Under the pieces are notes generated by a model. That model worked only from the letters and a program-made list of their open reading frames with translations. It ran no database searches and was not told the DNA's origin. A program made the position numbers and the translations under genes. From Xiphydria camelus (taxonomy: Eukaryota > Arthropoda > Insecta > Hymenoptera > Xiphydriidae), in assembly GCA_963678675.1 (NCBI GenBank), contig OY783192.1, forward strand, positions 258,001 to 322,000: DNA of 64,000 nucleotides, written 5' to 3'. Below, one piece after another: positions 63,590-64,000 of this stretch (its first letter is position 1; every line of letters starts with the position of its first letter).

Positions 63590-64000
63590 GTGGTTGAAGA
63601 GTTTCATCACTGGCAGCTTCCTGCTTAACCTCTTCTACCTACCACGCCCAATCAACGATGACGCTCATCGTCTACCTATACTTCTACAAAATCGTATACG
63701 TTATACTTGCTGTGTTGCGAAATCCAAGTCCGGACTCCCCGTATACAGGTCAGAAAAGTAGCGAACCAAAAAAATAACTTTTTCCAAATGAGAACTACTC
63801 GGCGGATCTAAACAAAAATCCGATCGCTTCGACTTACTTCCACTTCTTTCGCACGATATCACCGATTTGGGGCAACGGAATATTACATCGGAAAACTTTC
63901 TTCGACGAAGCTGTACATTCTTCTCCTTTTTCGACACCTACGTCATACGTGCGTAAAACTCGATAAGCGGTGATAGGTATAGATAAAAGTGATAATTGGA

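Larger units (their letters stand above)
62800..63750. mobile_element. large composite inverted repeat, about 950 bases
   Basis: The left arm has two parts, 62800-62922 and 63195-63270. They match the complement of one continuous right arm, 63601-63750 (AGTCCGGACTTGGAT, GCAACA-AGCAA, AGTATAGGTA, then GATGA-CGT-ATCG, TTAAGCAGGA, TGATGAAACT). About 272 bases have been gained in the left arm at 62923-63194. The loop contains the ACCGAG element at 63346-63589. The left arm holds (AG)23 at 62809-62854 where the right arm has only GGGGA-like sequence. Confidence 0.75.
61168..64000 (+). other. start of the next intron, repeat-rich
   Basis: After the donor at 61168 I find no further exon up to the window end. 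The stretch holds the fold-backs at 61302, 62800 and 63346, a (CT)n tract and a CpG-rich patch at about 61.9-62.5 kb. Confidence 0.5.

Overview
This is a eukaryotic, intron-bearing, gene-poor window from an insect nuclear genome. The spliceosomal introns, the animal gene families (COMMD2, Roc2/RNF7), an undepleted and locally very rich CpG content next to A+T-rich stretches, and the many short fold-back transposons fit a hymenopteran best. The order is an inference; insect is firm enough. No bacterial, organellar, rRNA, tRNA or CRISPR feature was found.

Layout. (1) 432-1596, minus strand: a complete five-exon COMMD2 gene, rebuilt exon by exon from splice sites and agreeing in length with the family. 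Facing away from it, a small plus-strand transcription unit (about 2.2-3.05 kb) encodes an unrecognised acidic protein; the two appear to share a divergent promoter. (2) 3.2-18.2 kb: no gene, but a dense set of nested fold-back elements. (3) 18531-18712, minus strand: the terminal exon of Roc2/RNF7 (RING-box protein 2, cullin-RING E3 ligase subunit); I could not find its 5' exon(s) in the window. (4) 18.7-37 kb: repeats and unassigned DNA. (5) 37-64 kb: an unrecognised plus-strand gene with at least one alternative first coding exon (37163-37378, 46594-46662, perhaps also 32698-32817), each ending in phase 0, and a shared 444-base exon at 60724-61167. The gene runs on past the right edge. The first exon at 46594 lies in a CpG-rich promoter-like island; its intron is about 14 kb.

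The most unusual signal is a family of seven dispersed short hairpins (7.0, 12.3, 13.5, 25.4, 30.9, 38.0 and 53.3 kb). They share arms close to TTGGCCCCTCGTT / AACGAGGGGCCAA around a conserved GGAAAGTAA centre. Copies occur in both orientations, have different but self-complementary outer flanks, and show one compensatory-looking inner base-pair change. Other elements include a 257-base near-perfect palindrome with a hairpin in each arm, four TTAA-bounded piggyBac-like miniature elements in three families, several ACCGAG...CTCGGT fold-backs, and a 950-base inverted repeat that contains another element and a (AG)n tract grown in only one arm. All boundaries, alignments and splice calls were made by eye; no search was run.
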